Shown here one piece after another: positions 46,289-55,115 of a DNA stretch of 64,000 nt. The notes under the pieces are model-generated. The model searched no databases and was not told where the DNA came from. It saw nothing but the letters and a program-made list of their open reading frames with translations. Origin of the DNA: Streptococcus macacae NCTC 11558. Its GTDB lineage: Bacteria > Bacillota > Bacilli > Lactobacillales > Streptococcaceae. How positions within the stretch are numbered: the first letter of the stretch is position 1; every line of letters starts with the position of its first letter. Position numbers and translations under genes: made by a program. The stretch spans positions 806,001 to 870,000 of the forward strand of contig NZ_AEUW02000001.1 in NCBI RefSeq assembly GCF_000187995.2, given 5' to 3'.

Positions 46289-46918
46289 TTAATGCTTACT
46301 TTTTGGAGGAGGCATTTTCCATAACAAACTGAAAAGACAGCACTCATACAAAATAAAAAACAGCAAAAAGCAATGAAGGAAAAAATTTTCCGGCAAAATA
46401 GTAATCACTGGATCTGTGTTAGGATTAAAAAGCCAACTGGAATCACCTACAAACAGCACTTGATGAAACAGTGTAAAAAAACGATCAAAACCTAAGACAA
46501 AGGCTAAAGCCAACAAAATAAAGGGAGCTAGAGCAACTATCTTTAAAAGAGGCCGATAGATTAGGCCAAAGCCTTTAAAGAGAACATTTTTCAAAAAAAA
46601 GAATAGAGCAGGCAGGCTGACGATTGTTAGCAGCTGAACCAAATGAAATAACCATTTGACCTGCTCAAAATGATGCAGAGCGCTTTGAGAAGAAGGAAAA
46701 TCAGGCATTGTTAAAGTCTTTTGGAAAGGATTCGTCAAATACTCCATCAAAATATTAAAATTATGCTGGATCTTATCCCCCTTCATAGAAACAGCAGTTT
46801 CCAAATGCTGCCAAGAAATTTCCAAAGGATAGAAAAGCCAAGCTAAATAAATAGTTGCAAGAATAGAAAAAGCTAATACAAATAGAATGGTCAGTCCAAA
46901 AGAAATATTATTTTTCAT
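46289..46918 (-). CDS. TIGR01906-type integral membrane protein
   Basis: 209 residues with about four to five helices. [20 protein letters not shown], then [35 protein letters not shown] and [14 protein letters not shown] are typical of the TIGR01906/DUF1461 family, which is common in lactic acid bacteria and uncharacterised. GGAG lies ten bases before the ATG at 46918, which overlaps the end of the HAD gene by 11 bases. The two are usually neighbours in streptococci. Confidence 0.85.
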   Translation of the reverse strand: MKNNISFGLTILFVLAFSILATIYLAWLFYPLEISWQHLETAVSMKGDKIQHNFNILMEYLTNPFQKTLTMPDFPSSQSALHHFEQVKWLFHLVQLLTIVSLPALFFFLKNVLFKGFGLIYRPLLKIVALAPFILLALAFVLGFDRFFTLFHQVLFVGDSSWLFNPNTDPVITILPENFFLHCFLLFFILYECCLFSLLWKMPPPKSKH

Positions 46919-47681
46919 CAAAATGCCACTCCGCAAGACTCGATAAAACAAAATCTGGCTGAATAGGCAGATCAGCTACTTCTTCAGGTTTGGTAAAGCC
47001 TGTTGTCACCAAAAGAGTAGCCATATCATTTTTAATACCTGCCCTAATATCTGTCAGGTAATTATCCCCCACCATAATAGCTTCATGACGCTGTACACCT
47101 AAACGCTCCAGTGATTTATTCATAATCACTGCTTCAGGTTTACCAATAATAATAGGCTTAACTCGTGTTGCTTTTTCTAAAAGCGTTAGGATAGAACCTG
47201 CTCCTGGCAGCAATCCACGTTCTGTCGGGATATTAAGATCTGGATTAGTACCGATAAAAACAGCCCCTTTTTGGATCGCCAAAGTTGCTAGCGTTAATTT
47301 TTCATAAGTCAAATCTGTATCCAAACCAACCACAACATAAGCCGGATTTTCGGTGTCTTCAAGATAGCCTGCCTCAGCAACAGCTGTCTTTAATCCTGTT
47401 TCACCAACGACATAAGCTGTTTTCCCACGCTTCATATCGTTCATGTAATCAATAGTCGCTAAAGTTGCAGTGTAAATGGTTTCTAGCGGTGTTTGAATAT
47501 TAAAAGAAGCTGCCAGCATTTCCTGAATCATTTCAGGGGTGCGTGTTGTATTATTCGTCACTAAAACATAAGGAATTTGTCTTTCCTGCAGTCTTTTAAT
47601 AAAATCTTCTCCAGCAGGGATTCTATCCTTCCCTTTATAAATGGTTCCATCAAGGTCAATCAGGTAGCCCTTATATGTCAT
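46908..47681 (-). CDS. HAD-superfamily hydrolase, NagD/TIGR01457 type
   Basis: 257 residues. [20 protein letters not shown] carries the catalytic DxD (Asp-Leu-Asp), [10 protein letters not shown] is motif [18 protein letters not shown] and [17 protein letters not shown] are motifs III and IV. It is a type IIA HAD phosphatase acting on small sugar phosphates or nucleotides; the precise substrate is not predictable. It follows the NUDIX gene by 13 bases and overlaps the TIGR01906 gene. Confidence 0.92.
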   Translation of the reverse strand: MTYKGYLIDLDGTIYKGKDRIPAGEDFIKRLQERQIPYVLVTNNTTRTPEMIQEMLAASFNIQTPLETIYTATLATIDYMNDMKRGKTAYVVGETGLKTAVAEAGYLEDTENPAYVVVGLDTDLTYEKLTLATLAIQKGAVFIGTNPDLNIPTERGLLPGAGSILTLLEKATRVKPIIIGKPEAVIMNKSLERLGVQRHEAIMVGDNYLTDIRAGIKNDMATLLVTTGFTKPEEVADLPIQPDFVLSSLAEWHFDEK

Positions 47682-47694
47682 ACTTATAACTCCT

Positions 47695-48312
47695 TTAATC
47701 TATTAAAGTTTTCCAATCATCAGTTTGATAAGCAGCAAAGCACATTTGGATCTGGGCTTCATTTGTTTTTGCCTGAGCAAGTACTGGAAGCTTATCCAAA
47801 CTAAAATAGCGGCTGGCTATCGTTTCAAGATTCTCTGTAAAAGCACCGCCAGTCACATGGCAAAGCGAAAAAATTTTACAAATCTTATAAGCATAAAGCT
47901 CTTGATTGTGCTTGTCTCTGTCTTGTATAGCTATGACTTTATCTAAAACCGCATCTAATCCTGCCTCTTCTTTGACTTCCTTAAGAGTATTTTCCATCAC
48001 CGATTGATCCACATCGCACCAACCGCCAGGCAAAGCCCAAGTGCCATCTCTTTCTTGGACAAGGAGGATCTTTTCATCTTTAAAAATAGCGGCACGGGTA
48101 TCAATCTTTGGTGTCTGATAGCCGGTCTCATTGGCAAAAAGGTTTTTAATCTTCTTTTCAGGTAAATCAGAAAGAGATGCCATCATCTTGACAGTCAAAG
48201 TCCTAATTTCTTCAAAGCGTTCAATATCATATTTATCTTTCCCATAGGCTAAACCTGCCTGAGCCAGTGACTGCAGACGAACCAGCCAATCTATCCATTC
48301 ATTGTTTTGCAT
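47695..48312 (-). CDS. NUDIX hydrolase with N-terminal helical domain
   Basis: 205 residues. A helical N-terminal domain ([20 protein letters not shown], then [16 protein letters not shown]) precedes the Nudix box [23 protein letters not shown] with all Glu ligands. The architecture matches the NUDIX_N subgroup that hydrolyses nucleoside diphosphate derivatives such as ADP-ribose. It lies between the thioesterase and HAD genes on the same strand with short gaps, so it is part of a small housekeeping operon. Confidence 0.9.
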   Translation of the reverse strand: MQNNEWIDWLVRLQSLAQAGLAYGKDKYDIERFEEIRTLTVKMMASLSDLPEKKIKNLFANETGYQTPKIDTRAAIFKDEKILLVQERDGTWALPGGWCDVDQSVMENTLKEVKEEAGLDAVLDKVIAIQDRDKHNQELYAYKICKIFSLCHVTGGAFTENLETIASRYFSLDKLPVLAQAKTNEAQIQMCFAAYQTDDWKTLID

Positions 48313-48328
48313 TGGGTAATCCTATCAT

Positions 48329-49057
48329 TTATACTTCTTCCCACTGCGTAATAGCTTGGGCATTAAGCTGTCCGTTGGAAGTAATTTCATGCTTAGTGAT
48401 CAAGCCATCTTGTTCCCAGCGTGAAGCAATATCATTTCCATATTGAATTTCTTTGACATATTTAAGATTAATTTTTTGAGGTATGTGGGTCTTTAAAAAA
48501 GTAAAATCAAGCACATCATACATCCATTCAAGATAGCGGCTGTTGTTAACATGGCCATTAACATCTAAGTCAAAGTAACGTACATGATACAGCGTCTCGG
48601 CTGCCTTTTCCAGTGCTCTATATTTGGGTCCTCGTAAGATTTTTCTGATCTTCTCAGACTCATACGGTGCTATTAAATCTTCTGGGACTTCATGCACTTT
48701 ACGTGTATCATAATCCATGAGAACAAAAGTCGAAAAAATAGTCATCATCTTTTCTCCCTTTTTGTCATAAATTCTAAATTCCCGATAGCAAAAATAGCGG
48801 TTATAAGATAAGGGTTCTGTCTCAATCTCAACGATCTCATTAAATTGCGGCAAGCGATCAATAATCACTTCATGTTCGGAAACAACCCAAACTAAATTGT
48901 AATCTTTAAAAATGCGCTCATCCCCTAAGCCCAGCTCAACGGACTGATCACTTGCTATCTGCAAGGCTATTGATAAAATGTGAGGCAGTTTGACATGATG
49001 ATTAATATCACTTTCATAAAAAGGTATTTGATAAGATGTTCTGTATTTTTTCCCCAT
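48329..49057 (-). CDS. Acyl-ACP thioesterase
   Basis: 242 residues forming two hotdog domains. YRTSYQIPFYESDINHHVKL (first domain with Asp-x-Asn), GLGDERIFKDYNLVWVVSEH, then the second domain DLDVNGHVNNSRYLEWMYDV, are characteristic of bacterial FatA/FatB-like enzymes that release fatty acids from acyl-carrier protein. AAAAGGAA lies just upstream of the ATG. It follows hemW by eight bases, the usual streptococcal order. Confidence 0.93.
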   Translation of the reverse strand: MGKKYRTSYQIPFYESDINHHVKLPHILSIALQIASDQSVELGLGDERIFKDYNLVWVVSEHEVIIDRLPQFNEIVEIETEPLSYNRYFCYREFRIYDKKGEKMMTIFSTFVLMDYDTRKVHEVPEDLIAPYESEKIRKILRGPKYRALEKAAETLYHVRYFDLDVNGHVNNSRYLEWMYDVLDFTFLKTHIPQKINLKYVKEIQYGNDIASRWEQDGLITKHEITSNGQLNAQAITQWEEV

Positions 49058-49065
49058 GATTCCTT

Positions 49066-50202
49066 TTACTCCAAAATAAATTTTTCAGCAACAGTATCTC
49101 CTAAAAAGAGGCCTTTTTTGCTCATTCTCATTTGATCTTTTTCTACTATAATCAGGCCGTCCTTTTTTAGCTCATCAATCACTTGGCCATATATATCTGT
49201 CAGAGGCAGGCCAAATTTTTCTTCGAACCGTTTAATAGAAATACCCGATTTTTTCCGTAAACCTAAAAAGATTTCTTCTTCCATTTTCTCAGTCTGGCTC
49301 AGCTCTTCTTCTTGAAGCCTAGCATGTCCTTCTTCTGCAATAGCTTTTAAATAGTGCTGAATAGGGCCTCGATTGCGATAGCGGATACCTTTGACATAGC
49401 CAGAAGCTCCTGCGCCGCAGCCAAAATATTCTGCATTATCCCAATACATCAGATTGTGCCGACTCTCAAAACCAGGCTTAGTAAAATTAGAAATTTCATA
49501 ATGTTCAAAACCATTGTGTTCAAGTTCACCAATGATATATTCAAACATTTCAGCTTCTAGGTCCTCTGCCGGTAGATTGAGTCTGCCGCGCCGCATTTTA
49601 TTCATAAAAACAGTATGATGCTCCAAAATTAAACTGTATAGACTTAAATGCGGGACTTCAAGTGCCAAGGCTTTTGAAACATTCTCCTTGACATCAGCCA
49701 TAGTTTGATTAGGCAAGGCATAAATAAGGTCAATGGAAATATTGTCAAATCCAGCTTTTTTTAAACTAGCAATACTTTCATAAATCTGATCTTCATTGTG
49801 TCCGCGTCCAATTTGTTTAAGATATTTATCATTGAAAGTCTGCACACCAAGAGAGATGCGGTTGACAGCCGACTGCTTCAGCACTGCTATTTTATCTGGC
49901 GTCAGATCTCCCGGGTTAGCTTCAATGGTGAATTCTTCCATCTGGTCAAGATTAAGATTCCTAGACAGATTAGTCAGCAAATAATCTAGCTGCACAGCAG
50001 AAATAGCTGTCGGCGTGCCACCGCCAATATAAAGTGTCCGCAGATTTTTAATTTGGTAGTAATCGTTAAACTCCTTTATTAAGGCTTTTAAGTAAGCATC
50101 AACCGGCTGGTTTTTAATAAAAACTTTTGAGAAATCACAGTAATAACAAATTTGTGTACAAAAAGGGATATGTACATAAGCTGATCTAGGTTTTTGATAC
50201 AT
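49066..50202 (-). CDS. hemW: Radical-SAM heme chaperone HemW
   Basis: 378 residues. The N-terminal YVHIPFCTQICYYCDFSKVF holds the radical-SAM Cys-x3-Cys-x2-Cys; TLYIGGGTPTAIS and RISLGVQTFND are SAM-binding. The fourth Cys that marks true HemN (CxxxCxxCxC) is absent, as in HemW, which binds heme and is not a coproporphyrinogen oxidase. The ATG at 50202 sits six bases after a -10 box with no ribosome site. It heads the hemW-thioesterase-NUDIX-HAD run. Confidence 0.95.
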   Translation of the reverse strand: MYQKPRSAYVHIPFCTQICYYCDFSKVFIKNQPVDAYLKALIKEFNDYYQIKNLRTLYIGGGTPTAISAVQLDYLLTNLSRNLNLDQMEEFTIEANPGDLTPDKIAVLKQSAVNRISLGVQTFNDKYLKQIGRGHNEDQIYESIASLKKAGFDNISIDLIYALPNQTMADVKENVSKALALEVPHLSLYSLILEHHTVFMNKMRRGRLNLPAEDLEAEMFEYIIGELEHNGFEHYEISNFTKPGFESRHNLMYWDNAEYFGCGAGASGYVKGIRYRNRGPIQHYLKAIAEEGHARLQEEELSQTEKMEEEIFLGLRKKSGISIKRFEEKFGLPLTDIYGQVIDELKKDGLIIVEKDQMRMSKKGLFLGDTVAEKFILE

Positions 50203-50217
50203 GTCCTTATTTTATCA
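50203..50217 (-). promoter_or_regulatory. hemW extended -10 promoter; predicted leaderless start
   Basis: Minus-strand TGA-TAAAAT (-10 at 50209-50214), then AAGGAC and the ATG. The six-base interval is too short for a usable Shine-Dalgarno if transcription starts at the expected position. Confidence 0.55.
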
Positions 50218-50259
50218 CTTTTTAAGTCAAAATGGGGTATTATGTGATGATTTAATGAC

Positions 50260-50311
50260 TTGACAGAAAAAAGTAGACAGTGTATACTAATAAAAAGTGG
50301 ACAATGTATAC
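50260..50311 (+). promoter_or_regulatory. tetR promoter with duplicated operator
   Basis: TTGACA (50260-50265), 17-base spacer, TATACT (50283-50288). Two copies of the near-palindrome AGTRGACARTGTATACT (50272-50288 and 50295-50311) cover the -10 and the start region, the expected arrangement for TetR autorepression. Confidence 0.75.
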
Positions 50312-50328
50312 TTTTTTGGAGGAAATGG

Positions 50329-50925
50329 ATGAAACGCAATACAGCCCAATTGAAAGAAAGATTAATTCAGACAGGTATTGAAGAAATCAAAGAGCATGGT
50401 ATTGATCAGCTCTCAATGAGAATCGTTGCTAAATCCTGCGGTGTCACTCACGGCACTCCCTACCGGCATTTTAAAAGTAAGGAAAATTATCTAAGAATCG
50501 TTCTGACACATTTGTCCGTCTTTCTTAATCAGGAGGTCAGGCAAGGCATTGATCGGAAAACTTCAGCTCGAAATCAACTGACTCAAATGGGATTTAATTT
50601 CATCGCCTTTGCTAAGCGTTATCCTTACTTTTTTGAAGCTCTTTTCATTAAATTTCCTTTCAAGTATATGAAAGTTACTCAGGATACTATTTTGTTAGAT
50701 TCTGATTTGCCGGGATTTGATGAATTTAAACGTATTGTTTTAGATCTCCGCAAAGAAGAGCATTTTAACAACAGCGAAGCTGAAACACTCTTTCACTTTT
50801 GGAGTTTTATCTCAGGACTAGCTATTCTGGCTAATAGTCCTATTGGACAGGATCTTGACAGTCATGCTGTCCAAACTACTATTGACCATATGCTTACTAT
50901 CTATATTAAAGGAGAAAAGTCATGA
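50329..50925 (+). CDS. TetR/AcrR-family regulator
   Basis: 198 residues. The HTH is clear: LKERLIQTGIEEIKEHGIDQ, LSMRIVAKSCGVTHGTPYRH, FKSKENYL. The C-terminal ligand domain is unassigned. GGAGG six bases before the ATG at 50329 overrides a longer in-frame reading. Its stop overlaps the start of the quinone-reductase-like gene by four bases, so it probably represses an operon of itself and that oxidoreductase. The inducer may be a quinone or another electrophile (inference). Confidence 0.92.
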   Translation: MKRNTAQLKERLIQTGIEEIKEHGIDQLSMRIVAKSCGVTHGTPYRHFKSKENYLRIVLTHLSVFLNQEVRQGIDRKTSARNQLTQMGFNFIAFAKRYPYFFEALFIKFPFKYMKVTQDTILLDSDLPGFDEFKRIVLDLRKEEHFNNSEAETLFHFWSFISGLAILANSPIGQDLDSHAVQTTIDHMLTIYIKGEKS

Positions 50926-51488
50926 ACATTCTAATTATTTATGCACATCCTAGCCACCAAAGTTTTAATGCTGCCATTCTAAAACAGATTCAAAACAATC
51001 TTAATTCGCAGCACCATCTTAAAGTTTTAGATCTTTATGCAGAGAAATTTGATCCGGTCCTTATCTTTGATGATCAGCATCGCCGCCGCGATCTAGATAA
51101 AGTTGCTGAAATGGAAGCTTACCGTCAGCTAATATCTTGGGCTGATCATTTGATCTTTATTTTTCCTATTTGGTGGAGCGGCATGCCTGCTATTCTCAAA
51201 GGCTTTATTGATCGTGTTTTTGCGTCTGGCTTTGCTTACTCTTACAAAGGAAAAGGGATGGTTGGCCATCTCAAGGGTAAGACTGCTTGGATTATCTCAA
51301 CACATAATACACCATCTTTCTTTCTGCCTTTTGTTCAAGACTATGGTATCGTTTTAAAAAGACAAATCTTAGGTATGTGCGGTATCAAGCCTTGCAAACG
51401 CACTTCGCTTCCTTATTTAAGAGCTAGCAGTGCTAAACAGCGTCAAAAAATGCTGGAAAAAATTGCTAAAAGGGCCCGTGATATCTAA
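50922..51488 (+). CDS. Flavodoxin-like NAD(P)H (quinone) oxidoreductase
   Basis: 188 residues. NILIIYAHPSHQSFNAAILK is the FMN or FAD phosphate loop of the NQO1/KefF fold; LIFIFPIWWSGMPAILKGFI-DRVF is the family's active-site strand, and GKTAWIISTHNTP follows. Such two-electron reductases detoxify quinones. AAAGGAG lies about eight bases upstream within tetR. A gene-poor stretch follows. Confidence 0.92.
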   Translation: MNILIIYAHPSHQSFNAAILKQIQNNLNSQHHLKVLDLYAEKFDPVLIFDDQHRRRDLDKVAEMEAYRQLISWADHLIFIFPIWWSGMPAILKGFIDRVFASGFAYSYKGKGMVGHLKGKTAWIISTHNTPSFFLPFVQDYGIVLKRQILGMCGIKPCKRTSLPYLRASSAKQRQKMLEKIAKRARDI

Positions 51489-51730
51489 AGAAGATGACAG
51501 CAATAACAGCTACCTTTATCAGGAGAGGCCGAGACAGAAACAGCCATGATGGCTGCACCCTCACCCACAGAAAAAGTGTAATCGTAAAAATTACGTATAA
51601 AAAGTCCCCAGCTCTAAGTATTTTTATCGTTTTACTTGCAAGATACAGTGGTTGCTTGGATAGCTCCTCAAAAACTGGAAGGGCAATTATTTAGCAAAAG
51701 GAGGGACTTTTCCATCCTGCATTTAAAAAT
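51489..51730. other. Gene-free stretch after the quinone reductase gene
   Basis: About 240 bases without a convincing gene; a 66-codon open frame here lacks a ribosome site and family features. The stretch includes a GAGAGGCCGAGACAGAAA motif and an AAAGGAGGGACTTTTCC motif reminiscent of degenerate streptococcal intergenic repeats. I see nothing else. Confidence 0.4.
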
Positions 51731-51776
51731 AAAAAAGATTCTATGCTTATATTTTTGTAAGCATAGAATCTTTTTT
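51731..51776. terminator. Bidirectional terminator after glmM
   Basis: Perfect 19-base stem AAAAAAGATTCTATGCTTA / TAAGCATAGAATCTTTTTT with an eight-base loop. It can serve both glmM (minus) and the tetR-reductase operon (plus). Confidence 0.92.
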
Positions 51777-51792
51777 ATTGTCATCTCTATTT

Positions 51793-53142
51793 TTAAATAC
51801 CAATTTTAGTTTGAATAACTTTTGCAATGGTATCCACATAATAATCTACTTCATCGATGCTGGGAGCTTCTGCCATCACACGCAATAAAGGTTCTGTTCC
51901 GCTTGGACGAACAAGAATTCTGCCATCCTCTCCCATCTCAGTCTCCATTTTTTTAATAATCTGAGCAATCTCAGGGATTTCCATTACCTTATCTTTCATG
52001 CTATTTTCAACACGGATGTTAACTAATTTCTGAGGATAGACAGTCACTTCAGCTGCCAGCTCAGAAAGAGGTTTCCCTGTTTCTTTCATGACTTTAGTCA
52101 GCTGAATCGCTGTTAGCTGACCGTCACCAGTAGTATTATAATCCATGATAATAACATGGCCAGATTGCTCCCCGCCAAGATTGTAGCCTAAACTACGCAT
52201 CTTCTCAACAACGTAACGATCGCCAACTGCTGTAATTTCTTTATTAATATTCTCACGATCCAAGGCCTTATGAAAACCAAGGTTAGACATAACAGTTGTC
52301 ACGATCGTATTTTTAGCTAATTCTCCTCTTTCTGACAGATACTTGCCAATGATATACATAATTTTGTCACCATCAACAATTTCCCCATTTTCATCTACAG
52401 CAATGAGGCGGTCACTATCGCCATCAAAAGCCAGTCCAACAGCTGAAGCAGACTCTCTAACTATTGCCTGTAAATTTTCTGGATGGGTCGATCCCACACC
52501 ATCATTAATATTAAGCCCATCAGGCTCATCGCCTATAACGGTGATATTAGCATTTAGGTCAAGAAAAACATGGCGAGAAGAAGCAAAGGCTGCACCATTT
52601 GCTGCATCAATAGCGACCGCCATTCCTTCAAGGTCTACTCCCGATGAAACAAGGAACTTTTCATACTTTCTTACCCCTTCTGGATAGTCCACTAATTTTC
52701 CTAAACCATCAGCACTTGGCCGCGGTAAATGATCGCTTTTCGCATCAAGCAAGGCTTCAATCTCTAATTCACGCTCATCATCTAATTTAAAACCATCGCT
52801 TCCAAAAAACTTAATGCCATTATCTAAAGCAGGATTATGACTAGCAGAAATCATAACTCCTGCACTCGCTTTTTCTGTTCGAACCAAATAAGAAACACCA
52901 GGTGTTGCAAGAACTCCAAGCGTATAGACTTCAATACCAACTGATAAGAGTCCTGCTACCAAAGCACTTTCAAGCATTTGTCCAGAAATTCGTGTATCAC
53001 GCGCTACAAAAACTGTCGGTTTGTCTTTTTCATGCTGGCTGAGTACATAGCCGCCAAAACGTCCTAATTTAAAAGCTAATTCCGGCGTTAATTCGACATT
53101 GGCTTCACCACGTACACCATCTGTACCAAAATATTTTCCCAT
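51793..53142 (-). CDS. glmM: Phosphoglucosamine mutase
   Basis: 449 residues. The N-terminus [20 protein letters not shown], the phosphoserine loop [20 protein letters not shown], metal-binding [20 protein letters not shown] and the phosphate-binding [12 protein letters not shown] are all present. It converts glucosamine-6-phosphate to glucosamine-1-phosphate for UDP-GlcNAc synthesis. It is the third gene of the cdaA-cdaR-glmM cluster; CdaR and GlmM both modulate CdaA. GGAGG lies 24 bases upstream with a small hairpin between it and the ATG. Confidence 0.97.
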   Translation of the reverse strand: MGKYFGTDGVRGEANVELTPELAFKLGRFGGYVLSQHEKDKPTVFVARDTRISGQMLESALVAGLLSVGIEVYTLGVLATPGVSYLVRTEKASAGVMISASHNPALDNGIKFFGSDGFKLDDERELEIEALLDAKSDHLPRPSADGLGKLVDYPEGVRKYEKFLVSSGVDLEGMAVAIDAANGAAFASSRHVFLDLNANITVIGDEPDGLNINDGVGSTHPENLQAIVRESASAVGLAFDGDSDRLIAVDENGEIVDGDKIMYIIGKYLSERGELAKNTIVTTVMSNLGFHKALDRENINKEITAVGDRYVVEKMRSLGYNLGGEQSGHVIIMDYNTTGDGQLTAIQLTKVMKETGKPLSELAAEVTVYPQKLVNIRVENSMKDKVMEIPEIAQIIKKMETEMGEDGRILVRPSGTEPLLRVMAEAPSIDEVDYYVDTIAKVIQTKIGI

Positions 53143-53172
53143 AATTTTTTGATGCTAGGCATCTTCCTCCAT
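53143..53172 (-). promoter_or_regulatory. glmM ribosome site separated from start by a hairpin
   Basis: On the minus strand GGAGGAA is followed by GATGC-CTA-GCATC, a perfect 5-bp hairpin, then eight bases and the glmM ATG. Folding the hairpin would bring the ribosome site to about ten bases from the start; unfolded, the distance is 24 bases. Confidence 0.5.
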
Positions 53173-53196
53173 TTTACATTCGTTTAGATTATAATA

Positions 53197-54156
53197 TTAT
53201 TTCTTCTTAGCTGTCAACTTAACAGAGACTTTGTTTGGACTGACTTTAAGGTGATTCCCAGCCGAAAGATTAACAGTCTTTGTTGTATCTTTGCTGACAT
53301 CTGAGATATCGACTTTAACTTTTATACTATTGATTTTGTCAAGATCTTCTTGTTTTCCAAAAACAACGGCTCCTTTAGTGTCTAATTCATAACGAATATC
53401 GGACACATTATCCTTCATTTGCCCTGTTAATTCTACGACGATTGGAACTGTTTTAGATAATTCCGCAACTTCTACATTCAGCTGCGTTTTAGTAGGATTA
53501 ATAATGCTTGGCAAAATCTTTCCATTGCTTGAGACCGCCTGCAGTGTTACAGAACCACTATAATTCTCTGATAAAATTTTATTATCTGGCAAAGCTGCAA
53601 TAACATGATCAATTTGGCTGATTGTAGCCTCATCACTTGTTACTTTAACCTCTGAGACACCCGTCTTTATATTTTTTAATTGATAGCCGCCAGCTAATTG
53701 ATTAGCTGAAACCTGTCCCTCAACAGGAAAGGTTTTTGTCTGCTTTTTACCGACGGTTACAGTGATATTAGCCGGCGATGTTTCTGCAGTTACTCCATCT
53801 GGAAGATTTTTCACTTCCAGCGGAAACTTTCTTGTCCCTTCAGTGGCTTTAGTCAAATCAGCCACCACTTTAAAATTTCTGGTATCGCTATTAATTTCAG
53901 AGTCCAATTTTACACGATTGGTAGAGGTTAAGTAAACCTCAGTATCATAAGAATAGCCACTAATAAAAAACTTATCGCTGTCATACTTAATATCAATAGG
54001 GACATTTTCTAAAGTATGGCTGTACGTCTGCAGGAGACCTTTAGGCTGATTTTTAGACCCATAATTAACAGAATTAGCTGTTAAAAACAAAAGAACAGCA
54101 AAAAAGACCGAAACAATAATAAGACCAATTTTTTTGGTAAAAATACGTCTAACCAT
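53197..54156 (-). CDS. cdaR: YbbR-domain regulator of diadenylate cyclase (CdaR)
   Basis: 319 residues. One N-terminal membrane helix (KIGLIIVSVFFAVLLFLTAN) is followed by about three YbbR repeats (for example VPIDIKYDSDKFFISGYSYD, and LPDGVTAETSPANITVTVGK), all predicted extracellular. CdaR binds CdaA in the membrane and tunes c-di-AMP synthesis. GGAGG eight bases upstream chooses the ATG at 54156, overlapping cdaA by eight bases. The order cdaA-cdaR-glmM is conserved in Firmicutes. Confidence 0.94.
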   Translation of the reverse strand: MVRRIFTKKIGLIIVSVFFAVLLFLTANSVNYGSKNQPKGLLQTYSHTLENVPIDIKYDSDKFFISGYSYDTEVYLTSTNRVKLDSEINSDTRNFKVVADLTKATEGTRKFPLEVKNLPDGVTAETSPANITVTVGKKQTKTFPVEGQVSANQLAGGYQLKNIKTGVSEVKVTSDEATISQIDHVIAALPDNKILSENYSGSVTLQAVSSNGKILPSIINPTKTQLNVEVAELSKTVPIVVELTGQMKDNVSDIRYELDTKGAVVFGKQEDLDKINSIKVKVDISDVSKDTTKTVNLSAGNHLKVSPNKVSVKLTAKKK

Positions 54157-55000
54157 GCTTTCTACCTCCAAACAATTGTTTGAACCAGTTTTTCTTAGTT
54201 TCTTCTTTTACAAAGTGCTCACGTAATATCTTTTCAAAGGCCTCAAGGGATAAATCGTGAAAAAATTCCCCCTTATAAGCTACAGAGATGGCTCCTGTCT
54301 CCTCAGAGACAACAAAGGTAAAAGCATCAGATGCTTCTGATAAACCAATAGCTGCACGGTGTCTGGTTCCAAATTCCTTAGAAATACTGCTTGATTCTGA
54401 GAGCGGAAGATAGGCACATGAAACCGCAATTTTATTTCCTTTGACAATAACAGCACCGTCATGCAATGGTGTATTTGGAATAAAAATGTTAATCAGTAAT
54501 TCTCCTGAGATATCAGCATCTAAAGGAATTCCCGTCGAAATATATTCATTTAGGGTCTGGGTTTCTTCAACCGAAACAAGCGCTCCAATTTTGCGCGGGC
54601 TCATATAACTAACAGCTTTAACAAAAGAAGTAACAATTTTTTCTTCATCACTTAGCTGCTGGGTCTGGATCAAGGTTCGAGGTGTCCGGCCAAAACGCTC
54701 CAATCCGGAGCGTATTTCAGGGGCAAATATAATAACACCCGCAATAACACCATAAGTGATAACCTGATTCATTAAAAAGGCAATTGTTGTCAGACCTAAA
54801 AGTTCTGCTATAAATTTAAATAGAACAAAAAGAACAACACCTTGAACTAAGGACATAACCTTCGTTCCGGCTAACGCCTTAATAAATTTATAAATCGCCC
54901 AGGAAACAATAGCAATATCAATGATATGTACTATTATAGTTAATGGACTATCAAACAAACTGGCCCAAAATTGGTTACTTAGATTAAACAAACTACTCAT
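54149..55000 (-). CDS. cdaA: Diadenylate cyclase CdaA
   Basis: 283 residues. Three N-terminal membrane helices (~20-95) precede the DAC domain. Its active-site motifs are TPLHDGAVIVKGNKI (DGA) and FGTRHRAAIGLSEASDA (RHR). It makes cyclic di-AMP from two ATP at the membrane, an essential second messenger for osmolyte and wall homeostasis. A TGA-TATAAT extended -10 at 55051-55059 lies upstream on the minus strand. It is divergent from murT with 115 bases between. Confidence 0.97.
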   Translation of the reverse strand: MSSLFNLSNQFWASLFDSPLTIIVHIIDIAIVSWAIYKFIKALAGTKVMSLVQGVVLFVLFKFIAELLGLTTIAFLMNQVITYGVIAGVIIFAPEIRSGLERFGRTPRTLIQTQQLSDEEKIVTSFVKAVSYMSPRKIGALVSVEETQTLNEYISTGIPLDADISGELLINIFIPNTPLHDGAVIVKGNKIAVSCAYLPLSESSSISKEFGTRHRAAIGLSEASDAFTFVVSEETGAISVAYKGEFFHDLSLEAFEKILREHFVKEETKKNWFKQLFGGRKHG

Positions 55001-55050
55001 ACAATTTAACTTTCACTTTATTAATATAGAGGTCTATGGCACACCTTATT

Positions 55051-55059
55051 ATTATATCA
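55051..55059 (-). promoter_or_regulatory. cdaA operon extended -10 promoter
   Basis: Minus-strand TGA-TATAAT (-10 at 55051-55056), weak -35, expected start about 55044 with a ~43-base leader before cdaA. Confidence 0.6.
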
Positions 55060-55100
55060 CTTTTCAGGCAATTTTACTCTAGCGCAAACTGATTTTTTTA

Positions 55101-55115
55101 TGATAGAATAAAGAC
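55101..55115 (+). promoter_or_regulatory. murT extended -10 promoter; predicted leaderless start
   Basis: TGA-TAGAAT (-10 at 55104-55109), six bases (AAAGAC), then the murT ATG at 55116. The same string TGATAGAATAAAGA also precedes the ABC-F gene at 59288. Confidence 0.6.

Noticed and set aside
51494..51694. 66-codon open frame after the quinone reductase gene
   Set aside because: It starts without a ribosome site, has no family resemblance and low-complexity, mixed composition. It overlaps motifs that look like degenerate intergenic repeats.
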